Assembly (NCBI RefSeq): GCF_026967985.1 | Contig: NZ_JAPVBJ010000009.1 | Coordinates: 1-64,000 of the forward strand | Length of the DNA: 64,000 bases | Direction: 5' to 3' | Source: Modestobacter sp. VKM Ac-2984 | GTDB lineage: Bacteria > Actinomycetota > Actinomycetes > Mycobacteriales > Geodermatophilaceae | Shown here: in pieces, positions 8,245-16,330 of the stretch | How the letters are laid out: each line of letters starts with the position of its first letter | Numbering within the stretch: the stretch's first letter is position 1 | Notes under the pieces: generated by a model | Databases searched by the model: none | What the model was told of the DNA's origin: nothing | What the model saw: the letters and a program-made list of their open reading frames with translations, nothing else | Made by a program: the position numbers and the translations under genes

Positions 8245-10011
8245 TCAGCCCGCGACGGAGAACGCCCCGTCCACCGACCGGTCGGCCAGCCACACCGCCA
8301 GCTCGGTCACCGCCATCGGCCGGCCGTAGAGCCAGCCCTGCGCGAGCAGGACGCCGAGCCGGCGCAGCTCGGCGTCCTGCTCGACGGTCTCGACGCCCTC
8401 CGCGACCAGCCCCATGCCGAGGTTGTCGGCCAGCGCGACGATGCTGGCCAGCAGCTGCGCGCGGCGCGGCGAGGTGGTGACCGACGCGATGAACGACGTG
8501 TCGAGCTTGAGGTGCTGGACGGGCAGCACGTCGAGCCGGCTCAGCGACGAGTACCCGGTGCCGAAGTCGTCGGCGGCGACGATCAGGCCCAGCCGCATCA
8601 GCGTCTCGAGGTTCTGCCGGACGACGGCGGCGTCGGACTCCAGCTGGGTCTCGGTGACCTCGACGACGACGTGGTCGGCCGGCCAGCCGAACTCGGCGAG
8701 CAGTGCGGCGACCCGCTGCGGGTAGTCGGGGTCGGCCAGCTCGTGCACCGACACGTTGATGCCGAGGACCAGCTGCACGCCGGTCGTCTCGCGGAGCGCG
8801 GTGAGCTGCACCAGCGACGTGCGCAGCACCAGCTCACCGAGCGGGGTGATCAGGTCGTGCTGCTCGGCGAGGGCGATGAACTCGTCCGGCGGGACGGCGC
8901 CGCGTCCGGGGTGGTCCCAGCGGGCCAGCGCCTCGACGCCGATCACCCGGTTGCCGGCGAGCTCGACCACCGGCTGGAAGGCCACCCCGAGCTGCCCCGC
9001 GGCGACGGCCGCCGCCAGCTCGGTGGCCAGCGGGTCACCGGCGGCGCCGTCGAGGGCGCAGCGGTCCCGGCCACCGTCCTTGGCGACGTAGAGGGCGGCG
9101 TCGGCACGGCGCATCAGCTGCGCCTTGGTCTCGCCGGGGATGTGCTGGGCGACCCCGCAGGAGACGCCGATGCCCGGGTGCAGCGCGGTCAGCCGCTCGA
9201 CCTCCGCCAACGCGACCGGCCCGGTCAGGCCGGGGAGCAGCAGCGCGAACTCGTCGCCGCCGTGGCGGGCGAGCACGGCGGCGGGCGGGAGCTCGGCGCC
9301 CCAGGCGTCGGCGACCCGGACCAGCACCCGGTCGCCGGCCTCGTGCCCGTCGGTGTCGTTGATCTGCTTGAAGTGGTCGAGGTCCAGCAGCGCCGCCGAC
9401 AGCGGTTCCGCGCGGCGCTCCGCGGCGGCGAGCAGCTCCTGCAACGCGTCGTCGAAGCCGCGCCGGTTGGCCAGCCCGGTGAGCGGGTCGCGGCTGGCCC
9501 TGGACGCCCGCCAGGCCAGGTCACGGGTGACCGTGCCCAGCGCGATGACCACGGTGTCCAGTGCCAGGACGGTGGGCACCGGCACGTCGCCGCGCAGCAC
9601 GAGCACGGTGCTGACGCCGAGCACCGCCACGCTGAGGTGGGCCAGCCCCACCACGGGTCGGAAGAAGAAGAACGCATCGACCGCGACGAAGGCGATGATC
9701 GAGGCGAGCACCAGCGCGGTCAGCGGGTCGGTGGCCAGCGCCGCAGCCGCCCCGACCAGGCCGGTGGCCCCGGCGACCGGGACGTGGAACGCAGCACGCG
9801 GCCAGTGCGGCCCCCAGCGGACGAGGACGACGGCGCCGAGCAGCGCGCTGATGCCGAGCGCGGTGATGGCCCAGCGGCGTCCGGTGCCCGGGGCCGAGCC
9901 CAGCACCGCGAGCAGCCCGGTGACGCCACCGAAGGCGTAGAAGACGGCGAGGACGCGCGCCGTCATCCGCGGTGTCGCCACCTCCGGCGTGCCGGACCGG
10001 GCGTGCTGCAC
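8245..10011 (-). CDS. Membrane GGDEF-EAL c-di-GMP enzyme, copy 1
   Basis: With the GTG at 10011 the product is 588 residues, exactly the length of the upstream paralogue, which supports this start. Residues 20-190 form six or so membrane helices. The diguanylate cyclase domain carries RHGGDEFALLLPG near residue 248 with the DxLTGLxNRR lead-in. The phosphodiesterase domain carries GVEALARW, DDFGTGYSSL, LKLDTSFI, AEGVET and QGWLYGRP. Both active sites look intact, so the protein could make and break cyclic di-GMP; in such hybrids often only one activity dominates. It lies 43 bases downstream of copy 2 on the same strand, as one transcription unit. No sensor domain other than the membrane part is visible. 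Confidence 0.88.
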   Translation of the reverse strand: MQHARSGTPEVATPRMTARVLAVFYAFGGVTGLLAVLGSAPGTGRRWAITALGISALLGAVVLVRWGPHWPRAAFHVPVAGATGLVGAAAALATDPLTALVLASIIAFVAVDAFFFFRPVVGLAHLSVAVLGVSTVLVLRGDVPVPTVLALDTVVIALGTVTRDLAWRASRASRDPLTGLANRRGFDDALQELLAAAERRAEPLSAALLDLDHFKQINDTDGHEAGDRVLVRVADAWGAELPPAAVLARHGGDEFALLLPGLTGPVALAEVERLTALHPGIGVSCGVAQHIPGETKAQLMRRADAALYVAKDGGRDRCALDGAAGDPLATELAAAVAAGQLGVAFQPVVELAGNRVIGVEALARWDHPGRGAVPPDEFIALAEQHDLITPLGELVLRTSLVQLTALRETTGVQLVLGINVSVHELADPDYPQRVAALLAEFGWPADHVVVEVTETQLESDAAVVRQNLETLMRLGLIVAADDFGTGYSSLSRLDVLPVQHLKLDTSFIASVTTSPRRAQLLASIVALADNLGMGLVAEGVETVEQDAELRRLGVLLAQGWLYGRPMAVTELAVWLADRSVDGAFSVAG

Positions 10012-10054
10012 CAGGCCACCCCCCACCCGTCCCGGTCCGCCACCCGCGGCTGGG

Positions 10055-11821
10055 TCAGCCACGGTAGGCGGCTTCCTGCGGGACGGCGTGCGCACCGGCG
10101 CGGAGGCCGGTGAGCAGCTCGGGCAGGGAGACGGCCCGGCCGTAGCGCCAGCCCTGCGCGAACGTGCACCCCATCGCGCGGACCGTGGCCTCCTGCTCGG
10201 CGGTCTCCACTCCCTCGGCGACCACGTCGAGGCCCAGCGCACGGCACATCGCCACGAGGCTCTGCAGCATCTGCGCCCGGCGCGCCGAGGAGCTGACGGT
10301 CTCGATGAACGAGCGGTCGAGCTTCAGCACGTCGGCCGGCAGCATGTCCAGCCGGCTGAGCGAGGAGTAGCCGGTGCCGAAGTCGTCGATCGACACCTTC
10401 AGGCCGGCGGCGCGCAGCTCGTGCAGGGCGGCGACGGCGGTCGGCGACTCCCCCTCGATCACGTTCTCGGTCACCTCGAGCACCAGGTGTGCGGCCGGGA
10501 AGGAGGTCTCGGCGAGCACGGCGTACACCCGCTGCGGGTAGTCGGGGTCGCTGAGCTCGCGGCCGGAGACGTTGACGCCGAGGGTGACGTGGTCACCGGC
10601 GGGGGTGCGGACGCCGGCCAGCTGGCTGCAGGCGGTGCGCAGCACGTGGTTGCCCAGGGTGATCACCAGCCCGGTCTGCTCGGCGACGGCGACGAAGTCC
10701 GTCGGCGGCACCGGCCCGTGCTCGGGATGGGTCCAGCGGGCCAGCGCCTCGACGCCGACCGTCGCGCCGTCCGGCAGCGAGACGATGGGCTGGTACTGCA
10801 CCAGCACGTCGCCGGCGGCCAGCGCGGCGGCGAGGTCACGGGCCAGCTCGGAGCCCGGGCCGCCCTCGAGCTCGGCCCGGCCGCGGCCGGCGGCCTTGGC
10901 GTCGTAGAGGGCCCGGTCGGCCCGCCGCATCAGGTCGGCGGCGCTCTGGTCGCGGTGGTGTTCGGCGACGCCGCAGGACAGGCCGATCTCGGGGTGGCGC
11001 GCGGCGACCCGGCGCACCAGGTCCAGCGCGGCCTGCCCGGACGTCCCCGGCAGCAGCAGGGCGAACTCGTCCCCGCCGTGCCGGCTGAGCACCGCGTCGG
11101 CGGGCAGCTCCCGGCGCCAGACGTCGGCGATCCGGCAGAGCACGAGGTCGCCGGCCTCGTGGCCAGAGGTGTCGTTGATCTGCTTGAAGTGGTCGAGGTC
11201 GAGCAGGGCGGCCGACAACCGATCGCCGGTGCGGCCGGCGGTGGCGAGCAGCTCCTGCAGGGCGTCGTCGAACCCGCGGCGGTTGGCCAGCCCGGTGAGC
11301 GGATCGCGGCTGGCGCTGGAGGCGCGGAGGACCAGGCCGCGCACGACGGTCCCCATCGCGACGACGATCGAGTCGAGCGCGAGCGCGATGGACAGCGGGA
11401 CGTGGCCCTGGGCCAGCAGCGCGGCGGTGACCACGCCGATGCCGAAGGCCATGTGCAGCCAGGCCAGCGGCAGGCTGAAGAAGAAGCAGGCGTCGACGGC
11501 GACGAACGCCAGCAGCGCAGCCGCGGTCATCGCGGTGGCCGGGTCGGGGCTGACCCACACCACGACGGCGACCAGGACGGAGGCCGAGCCGACGGGCACG
11601 TGGAAGGCGTGCCGCGGCCAGCGGGCACCCCAACGGAGCGAGACGGCGGCACAGACCAGCACGACCACCGACATGCCGAGGATCTCCCAGCGGCCCTGCG
11701 CACCGGCGCCGGGCCCGAGCACGCCGAACAGGCCTGCGACCCCGGCCGCGACGTAGAACGTCCCGAGGATGCGCGCCATCATGCGGGGTGTCGCCACCGC
11801 AGGCGCCGTCGACCAGGTCAC
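10055..11821 (-). CDS. Membrane GGDEF-EAL c-di-GMP enzyme, copy 2
   Basis: A 588-residue tandem paralogue of the downstream gene. An N-terminal multi-pass membrane region is followed by DPLTGLANRRGFDDAL, the GGDEF signature in RHGGDEFALLLPG (near residue 250), the EAL signature in GVEALARWTHP (near 355), then DDFGTGYSSLSRLDML, KLDRSFIETV, AEGVETAEQEA and QGWRYGR. All catalytic motifs for both cyclic-di-GMP synthesis and hydrolysis are present. The ATG at 11821 was taken; ATGs at 11782 and 11779, nearer the first membrane helix, are alternatives. The two genes probably arose by local duplication and are transcribed together, away from the kinase operon. Confidence 0.88.
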   Translation of the reverse strand: MTWSTAPAVATPRMMARILGTFYVAAGVAGLFGVLGPGAGAQGRWEILGMSVVVLVCAAVSLRWGARWPRHAFHVPVGSASVLVAVVVWVSPDPATAMTAAALLAFVAVDACFFFSLPLAWLHMAFGIGVVTAALLAQGHVPLSIALALDSIVVAMGTVVRGLVLRASSASRDPLTGLANRRGFDDALQELLATAGRTGDRLSAALLDLDHFKQINDTSGHEAGDLVLCRIADVWRRELPADAVLSRHGGDEFALLLPGTSGQAALDLVRRVAARHPEIGLSCGVAEHHRDQSAADLMRRADRALYDAKAAGRGRAELEGGPGSELARDLAAALAAGDVLVQYQPIVSLPDGATVGVEALARWTHPEHGPVPPTDFVAVAEQTGLVITLGNHVLRTACSQLAGVRTPAGDHVTLGVNVSGRELSDPDYPQRVYAVLAETSFPAAHLVLEVTENVIEGESPTAVAALHELRAAGLKVSIDDFGTGYSSLSRLDMLPADVLKLDRSFIETVSSSARRAQMLQSLVAMCRALGLDVVAEGVETAEQEATVRAMGCTFAQGWRYGRAVSLPELLTGLRAGAHAVPQEAAYRG

Positions 11822-12003
11822 CTCTCAGTGGTCGGTCGGGTCGTCCACGGAGTTGACGGTGCGGGCAGGACTGGCCGGTCTCGCTACCTCGCGGGGGTGA
11901 GCCCCGCTGTCCCGTCGGATGTCCCCGGACCTCATGGTGCCGGCACAGGTCCGGGCTCTACCGTGGGCCCCGGTCGATCCGGCGACGGGAGGGGCGCGGC
12001 ACG

Positions 12004-13107
12004 GTGTCAGACGCCTCTTCCCCCACCGAGGGCCTGGCCGACGGGCTCGGTTCCCGCCGCCTGCACCCGTTGGAAGCCGGCGACCCGTCGCAGATCGGGC
12101 CCTACCGGCTGCTGTGCCGGCTGCCGCGCGGCGGTCAGGGCGCCGACGTCTTCGTCGGCCGGGACGACGCCGCGGACCCGCTGGTGGTCGTGAAGAGCCT
12201 GCCGGACGGCGCCGGGGAGCTGGTCCGGCGGCGGTTCGCCCGTGAGGTGGAGAACGCCGCCCGCATCCGCAGTCCCCGGGTGGCCCAGATCGTCGACCAG
12301 GACCTCACCGCGGCCAACCCCTACTACGCGCAGGAGTACGTCGCCGGCACCCCGCTGGACGAGTTCCTCGCCTCCCGGGAGGGCGGGCTCAACGCCGAGG
12401 AGCTGCGCCGGATCGCCATCGGCCTGCTGCGGGCGCTGCGGGACGTGCACGCGGCCGAGGTGGTGCACCGCGACGTGAAGCCCGCCAACATCATCATCAC
12501 CGACCGGGACGTCGTCCTCGTCGACTTCGGCATCAGCCGCTACCTCGGCGCCGAGCGGCCTGCCGGCACGGTCACCACCGCCCTGGCCGGTCTCGGGTCG
12601 AAGCTGTTCGCCAGCCCGGAGCAGCTGCAGGGGCTGCCGCTGACCCAGGCCAGCGACGTCTACAGCTGGGGCATGGTGATCGCCTACGCGGCCGGGGCCC
12701 GCCACCCGGTCGACCCGGACGACGAGCTGGCCCCGGCCGACTACTGGCTGGAGCTGCAGGCCGGCCGGCCGGACCTCGCCGCCGTGCCGCCGAACCTGCT
12801 CGACCCGGTGTCGCACGCGCTGCGGGTCGCGCCGGAGCGGCGACCGACGGTCGCGGAGCTGGCCCGTGACGTCGAGCAGCAGACCCGCTGGCTGGAGCAG
12901 CCGTCGGAGATCCCCTCCCCCCGGACGGCGCTGCAGGACCTGCGGTCGGCCGTCGCCGTCCGCGAGGCGGTCCGCTACCAGCTCTCCCGGCTGGAGCGGG
13001 CGATCGCCGACACCCCCACCGGCTACGCGGCGGCGATCGCCGTCGCCGTGCTGCTCGGTCTGGTGGCCGCCGTGGTGCTCGGCTTCGTCACGTACCTCAT
13101 CTTCTGA
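12004..13107 (+). CDS. Tail-anchored serine/threonine protein kinase
   Basis: A 367-residue Hanks-type kinase. The Gly-rich loop (PRGGQGADV, residues 41-49), Lys64 in VVVK, the catalytic loop HRDVKPAN (155-162), DFG (174-176) and SPEQ in the activation segment are all present, so it should be active. After the kinase core, residues 290-330 look helical, and a single membrane segment fills the last 30 residues with almost no extracytoplasmic tail, so there is no PASTA-type sensor. The start is a GTG at 12004 with GGAGGGG upstream. It is the first gene of a tight four-gene operon with a small membrane peptide, a GTPase and a GAP1-like protein. Its substrate is probably one of these partners, which is inference. 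Confidence 0.88.
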   Translation: MSDASSPTEGLADGLGSRRLHPLEAGDPSQIGPYRLLCRLPRGGQGADVFVGRDDAADPLVVVKSLPDGAGELVRRRFAREVENAARIRSPRVAQIVDQDLTAANPYYAQEYVAGTPLDEFLASREGGLNAEELRRIAIGLLRALRDVHAAEVVHRDVKPANIIITDRDVVLVDFGISRYLGAERPAGTVTTALAGLGSKLFASPEQLQGLPLTQASDVYSWGMVIAYAAGARHPVDPDDELAPADYWLELQAGRPDLAAVPPNLLDPVSHALRVAPERRPTVAELARDVEQQTRWLEQPSEIPSPRTALQDLRSAVAVREAVRYQLSRLERAIADTPTGYAAAIAVAVLLGLVAAVVLGFVTYLIF

Positions 13108-13124
13108 TCCCCCGAGGAGGCGTC

Positions 13125-13262
13125 GTGTCCGGTCTGTACCAGCGAGCGATGGCCCAGCAGGCGCTGGAGGCCCGCCGGCACCGGTACCTGCAGCGACAGC
13201 GGGTGCTGCTGCTGGTCTTCGCGATCACCACGGTGTTCGGCTACCTCCTGCTGGTGGCCTGA
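13125..13262 (+). CDS. 45-residue single-span membrane peptide
   Basis: GTG at 13125, preceded by GAGGAGG at good spacing, encodes a basic, amphipathic helix (MAQQALEARRHRYLQRQR) followed by one hydrophobic span (VLLLVFAITTVFGYLLLVA) that ends at the stop. It sits 17 bases after the kinase gene and 1 base before the GTPase gene, so it is almost certainly translated as part of the operon. It may tether or regulate the kinase or GTPase at the membrane. I know of no named family. Confidence 0.7.
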   Translation: MSGLYQRAMAQQALEARRHRYLQRQRVLLLVFAITTVFGYLLLVA

Positions 13263-13263
13263 G

Positions 13264-14448
13264 GTGGCGAAGAAGGACCTGGTCTGCCCGCGCTGCCTGG
13301 AGTCCTTCCCCGTGCCGCTGCTGCGCAGCCCCGTCGGCGGGCCCCAGCCGACGCCGGTCCAGCGGCGCAGCGCCTGGCAGCGCTTCAGCGAGGGGCGGTG
13401 GGGTGGCCAGCCGGCACCCGGCCCGTCGTCCCAGGCGAGGGCGGCCGCCTCCGACGCGGTCGACGCGGTGCCGGTCTGCCCGAACGGCCACCGCCTGCCG
13501 CCGGACTACGCCACCAGGCCGACCATCGTCGTCGGCGTCGTCGGCCTCACCGGCGCCTCCAAGAGCACCTACCTGACGGTGCTGATCGACGCGCTGCACG
13601 CCGGGGCGCTCGCCCCGTTGGGCATCTCCGTCGAGCTGGAGGAGCACAGCGCCAACCGGTTCGAGCAGCAGTACCACCAGCCGCTGCTGGTCGACCACCG
13701 GCAGCTGCCGCTGACCCCGCCGCTGCTGGAGCAGGGCCAGTCGCCGGAGCCGCTGACGCTGGTGCTGCGGCGCGCGACGCAGGGCGGGCCGGAGCGGTCC
13801 CTGAACGTCGTCCTGTTCGACGCCTCCGGGGAGCAGCTCTACCGCAAGGAGGACCTGGGGCGGTTCAGCAAGTTCCTGTACCAGGCGAGCGCGGTGCTCG
13901 TCGTCCTGTCGCCGGGGATGTTCCCGGGGCTGCAGGCGGTGGCCGACCCCGGCGAGGCGGCACTGGGCATGGCCCGGCCGACGCAGATGCTGGTCAACCT
14001 GGCCGACCTGCTGCGTTCGGCCCGTGGACTGCGCCGGGACGGCTTCCTGCAGGGGGTGTCGACCGGGGTGATCCTGAGCAAGGCCGACAAGCTGCTCACC
14101 CGGCCGGAGTTCCCGGCCGACACGCTGCGCAACCCGGAGATCAGCGTCGCCGCCCTGCCGCGCCTGTTCGAGGACGTGCGCGACAACAGCGCCCGCCTGG
14201 TCGACTTCCTGGAGGTCAACGGCGGCAGCAACCTGCTGACCACGCTGCTGACCCGGTTGCCGGACCCCACCGTGCACGCCGTCTCGGCGACCGGGTCGGA
14301 GGCGAGCGACGGCGCCTACCCCTCGATCGCCCCGGTGGGGTGCCTGGAGCCGCTGCTGGTGCTGCTGGCGCGACACGGCTTCCTGCCCAGCGAGGGGCTG
14401 GACTTGGACGGCTCCTACGTCGCCGCCGCTGATCGGCTGCGCCGATGA
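13264..14448 (+). CDS. Zinc-ribbon GTPase of the TRAFAC/DO-GTPase type
   Basis: A 394-residue protein. The N-terminus carries a zinc-binding pair CPRC (residues 8-11) and a second half CPNGH (72-76), separated by a disordered basic stretch. A P-loop GTPase follows: IVVGVVGLTGASKST (88-102), a Walker-B-like VVLFDASGE near 180 and the base-recognition motif ILSKADKL (SKxD in place of NKxD) near 275. The P-loop is unusual, with Ser at the position of the second Gly (GLTGASKS instead of GxxxxGKS). The next gene overlaps its stop by four bases (ATGA). Such GTPases paired with GAP1 proteins form predicted conflict or signalling systems. GTP binding is likely but hydrolysis is untested. Confidence 0.75.
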   Translation: MAKKDLVCPRCLESFPVPLLRSPVGGPQPTPVQRRSAWQRFSEGRWGGQPAPGPSSQARAAASDAVDAVPVCPNGHRLPPDYATRPTIVVGVVGLTGASKSTYLTVLIDALHAGALAPLGISVELEEHSANRFEQQYHQPLLVDHRQLPLTPPLLEQGQSPEPLTLVLRRATQGGPERSLNVVLFDASGEQLYRKEDLGRFSKFLYQASAVLVVLSPGMFPGLQAVADPGEAALGMARPTQMLVNLADLLRSARGLRRDGFLQGVSTGVILSKADKLLTRPEFPADTLRNPEISVAALPRLFEDVRDNSARLVDFLEVNGGSNLLTTLLTRLPDPTVHAVSATGSEASDGAYPSIAPVGCLEPLLVLLARHGFLPSEGLDLDGSYVAAADRLRR

Positions 14449-16124
14449 CCACCTGCGCGCAGCTGGTCTACACGTCGGCGAGCCGGACGCTGGAGGGACC
14501 GGGCTTCGGCGTCGTCCAGCTCTCGCCGGACTGGCCCGCGGAGGTCGGTGACAGCCGCGCAACGCTCGGCCCGCTGATCTCCCTCGGCACCGGGGAGTCC
14601 TTCGGCCTGCGGCACGCCGCCGGCGGGCGGATCGCCTACCGCGCGGTACCGGCCGGGACCGACGCGTTCGGCCGGCCGGGCAACCACCTGGTGCACCTGC
14701 TCTGGGACGGCGGCGGCCGGCTCACGCCCCGGGACGTGCTGGCGTTCCGCAGCGGCGGCGGGTTCCTCGACGGGCTCCCGGCCGAGGCCGAGCCGTCGCG
14801 GGAGATGCCGGTAGTGGAGGTGCCGGCGGCCCGCCGGTCGCTGTCGGCCCTGACCGCCGACGACGTCGACGCCCTCGTGCCCTGCGTGGCTCTGGTGCTC
14901 GCTGCGGTGGCCGCCGGTGCAGGGGTGGTCGGGTTGCCGGCTCGGACGGCGGCGGGGCGCGACGTCGCCGAGGCGGTCTTCGACGTGCTGCCGAGGGCAC
15001 TCGCGTCGGCTGTCGCCCTGCACGTGGGGACGGCGTCCGCCACGGGTGACGCTGCTCCGGTTCGGGTGCACGTGGGGTCAGACGCGCCCAACGACGTCGT
15101 GCCCGACGGGCAGGACACCGCGCGGGCGCGGGCGCTGCTGGAGGCGGCAGCGAAGAAGGAGCTGTGCTCGGACAACGTGCGCAAGCTGGAGACCCTCGAC
15201 CGGTGGCTGTTCACCGACACCTGGACCGGGCTGGACCCCGCGTCGCTGACCCCGACGCAGCTGCTCGGGGTGCTGGAGTCGGAGAAGGCCGGGTGGTGGC
15301 TGTCCTCCCCGGACGCCGTGGACGTCGCCTGCGCGGTGGCCGCGTCGGCCCCGCAGGTGGAGGCGGCGCTGCGGACGGCGCTGGAACGGCACCCCGACGC
15401 CTGGGACCGGCTGCGCGACCGGGAGCTCGACGCCGCGCTGACCGCCGTCTTCAGCGGCGCCGGGAAGGCGGACGTGCCGAGCGGTTTCACCGGGTTGACC
15501 CGGACGGAGCTGTGCGAGGCGTTCACCGCGGAGCTGGCGCGAGGCCGCCGGCTGCCCGAGGTCGGCGGGGCCGCGGCCGCGCTTGTCGAGGAGTCGATGG
15601 CCCTCCCCCACCCGGTGGCGCTACTGGAGCTGACCGACGACCTCGCCGGGCTGGCCCGGTTGGCCACCAGCCGGCCGGTGGTGCGGGAGGCGCTGGTGCG
15701 GGAGTGGGCGGGGGTCGACGAGTGGCCGGCGAGCTCCTCCTCGCTGCTCGGGCACCTGCTACTGGAGGACCCCGAGTGGTTCCTGACCCTGGGCGGCTCG
15801 GCTCCGTCGTCCGTGGTGCGGGCGGCACTGCCCTGGGCGGCGGAGCGGCTGGCGACGTCGATGGTGGAACGGCTGGCGGTCACCGTCGCCGCCAGCGAGC
15901 TGGCGGGGCAGGGCTGGGCGCTGCGGGACGTGCTGTTCCGATCAGGGCTGCCCGAGGAGGAGGTCGCCGCGATCGTGGCCCGCAACTTCCTGCTGCTGGC
16001 CGGGGACGACGGCTGGCCGGGTGAGGTTGCCCGGCTGGCCGCTGGTGCGCTCGGCGCGGGGAGCGGTGGGGAGGCGGCCGAGGGGCGCCGGAAGACCGGG
16101 ATCTGGCCGCGACGCCGCCGGTAG
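14445..16124 (+). CDS. GTPase-associated protein 1 (GAP1)-like protein
   Basis: A 559-residue protein beginning MTTCAQLVYTSASRTLEGPG, which matches the N-terminal GAP1 domain pattern (QLxYTS near the start, then GFG...SP). An Ala-, Leu- and Val-rich central region and a helical C-terminal part end in the basic sequence TGIWPRRRR. Proteins of this family are encoded next to DO-type GTPases in NTP-dependent conflict systems and are thought to act as their partners; biochemical function is unknown. It overlaps the GTPase gene by four bases. Its 3' end and the hairpin behind it are duplicated at 21184-21418. I am fairly sure of the family from context plus N-terminus, not from a catalytic motif. 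Confidence 0.65.
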   Translation: MTTCAQLVYTSASRTLEGPGFGVVQLSPDWPAEVGDSRATLGPLISLGTGESFGLRHAAGGRIAYRAVPAGTDAFGRPGNHLVHLLWDGGGRLTPRDVLAFRSGGGFLDGLPAEAEPSREMPVVEVPAARRSLSALTADDVDALVPCVALVLAAVAAGAGVVGLPARTAAGRDVAEAVFDVLPRALASAVALHVGTASATGDAAPVRVHVGSDAPNDVVPDGQDTARARALLEAAAKKELCSDNVRKLETLDRWLFTDTWTGLDPASLTPTQLLGVLESEKAGWWLSSPDAVDVACAVAASAPQVEAALRTALERHPDAWDRLRDRELDAALTAVFSGAGKADVPSGFTGLTRTELCEAFTAELARGRRLPEVGGAAAALVEESMALPHPVALLELTDDLAGLARLATSRPVVREALVREWAGVDEWPASSSSLLGHLLLEDPEWFLTLGGSAPSSVVRAALPWAAERLATSMVERLAVTVAASELAGQGWALRDVLFRSGLPEEEVAAIVARNFLLLAGDDGWPGEVARLAAGALGAGSGGEAAEGRRKTGIWPRRRR

Positions 16125-16190
16125 ACCGCGCGCGTCCGGCACCCGACCACCGCAGCTCGCCGGCCCTGGTCAGCGACACGAGGTCGGCGC

Positions 16191-16233
16191 ATGCTCGTGC
16201 TCTGGCTGTACTGGCGCACCAGACCACGAGCGT
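16191..16233 (+). terminator. Hairpin after kinase-GTPase-GAP1 operon
   Basis: Left arm ATGCTCGTGCTCTGG and right arm CCAGACCACGAGCGT flank a 13-base loop CTGTACTGGCGCA, with one mismatch and one wobble pair. It lies 66 bases after the GAP1 stop. A perfect version with the identical loop lies at 21376-21418. Confidence 0.6.
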
Positions 16234-16330
16234 CGGAGGACAGGGTGTCGGTGGGCACTCGTGCGGTCATGCGTTGGGGGTCGCTCCCCTTGTGACTACG
16301 TTCCGTTTCCGGGCGCCGGGCCGTCGACCG

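Noticed and set aside
7183-10113. Continuous 976-codon frame from the dehydrogenase start
   Set aside because: After the frameshift near 7430 it reads antisense of the GGDEF-EAL gene and out-of-frame dehydrogenase; only the first 80 codons are genuine.
9989-12193. Long plus-strand frame opposite the second GGDEF-EAL gene
   Set aside because: No motif, and the minus strand carries complete catalytic signatures.
16108-16130. GCCGCCGGTAGACC as a further copy of the GGTAGACAG promoter box (also at 21290)
   Set aside because: Here the TAG is the stop codon of the GAP1 reading frames; the downstream ATG spacing and the CTGCCACAGC box are absent.
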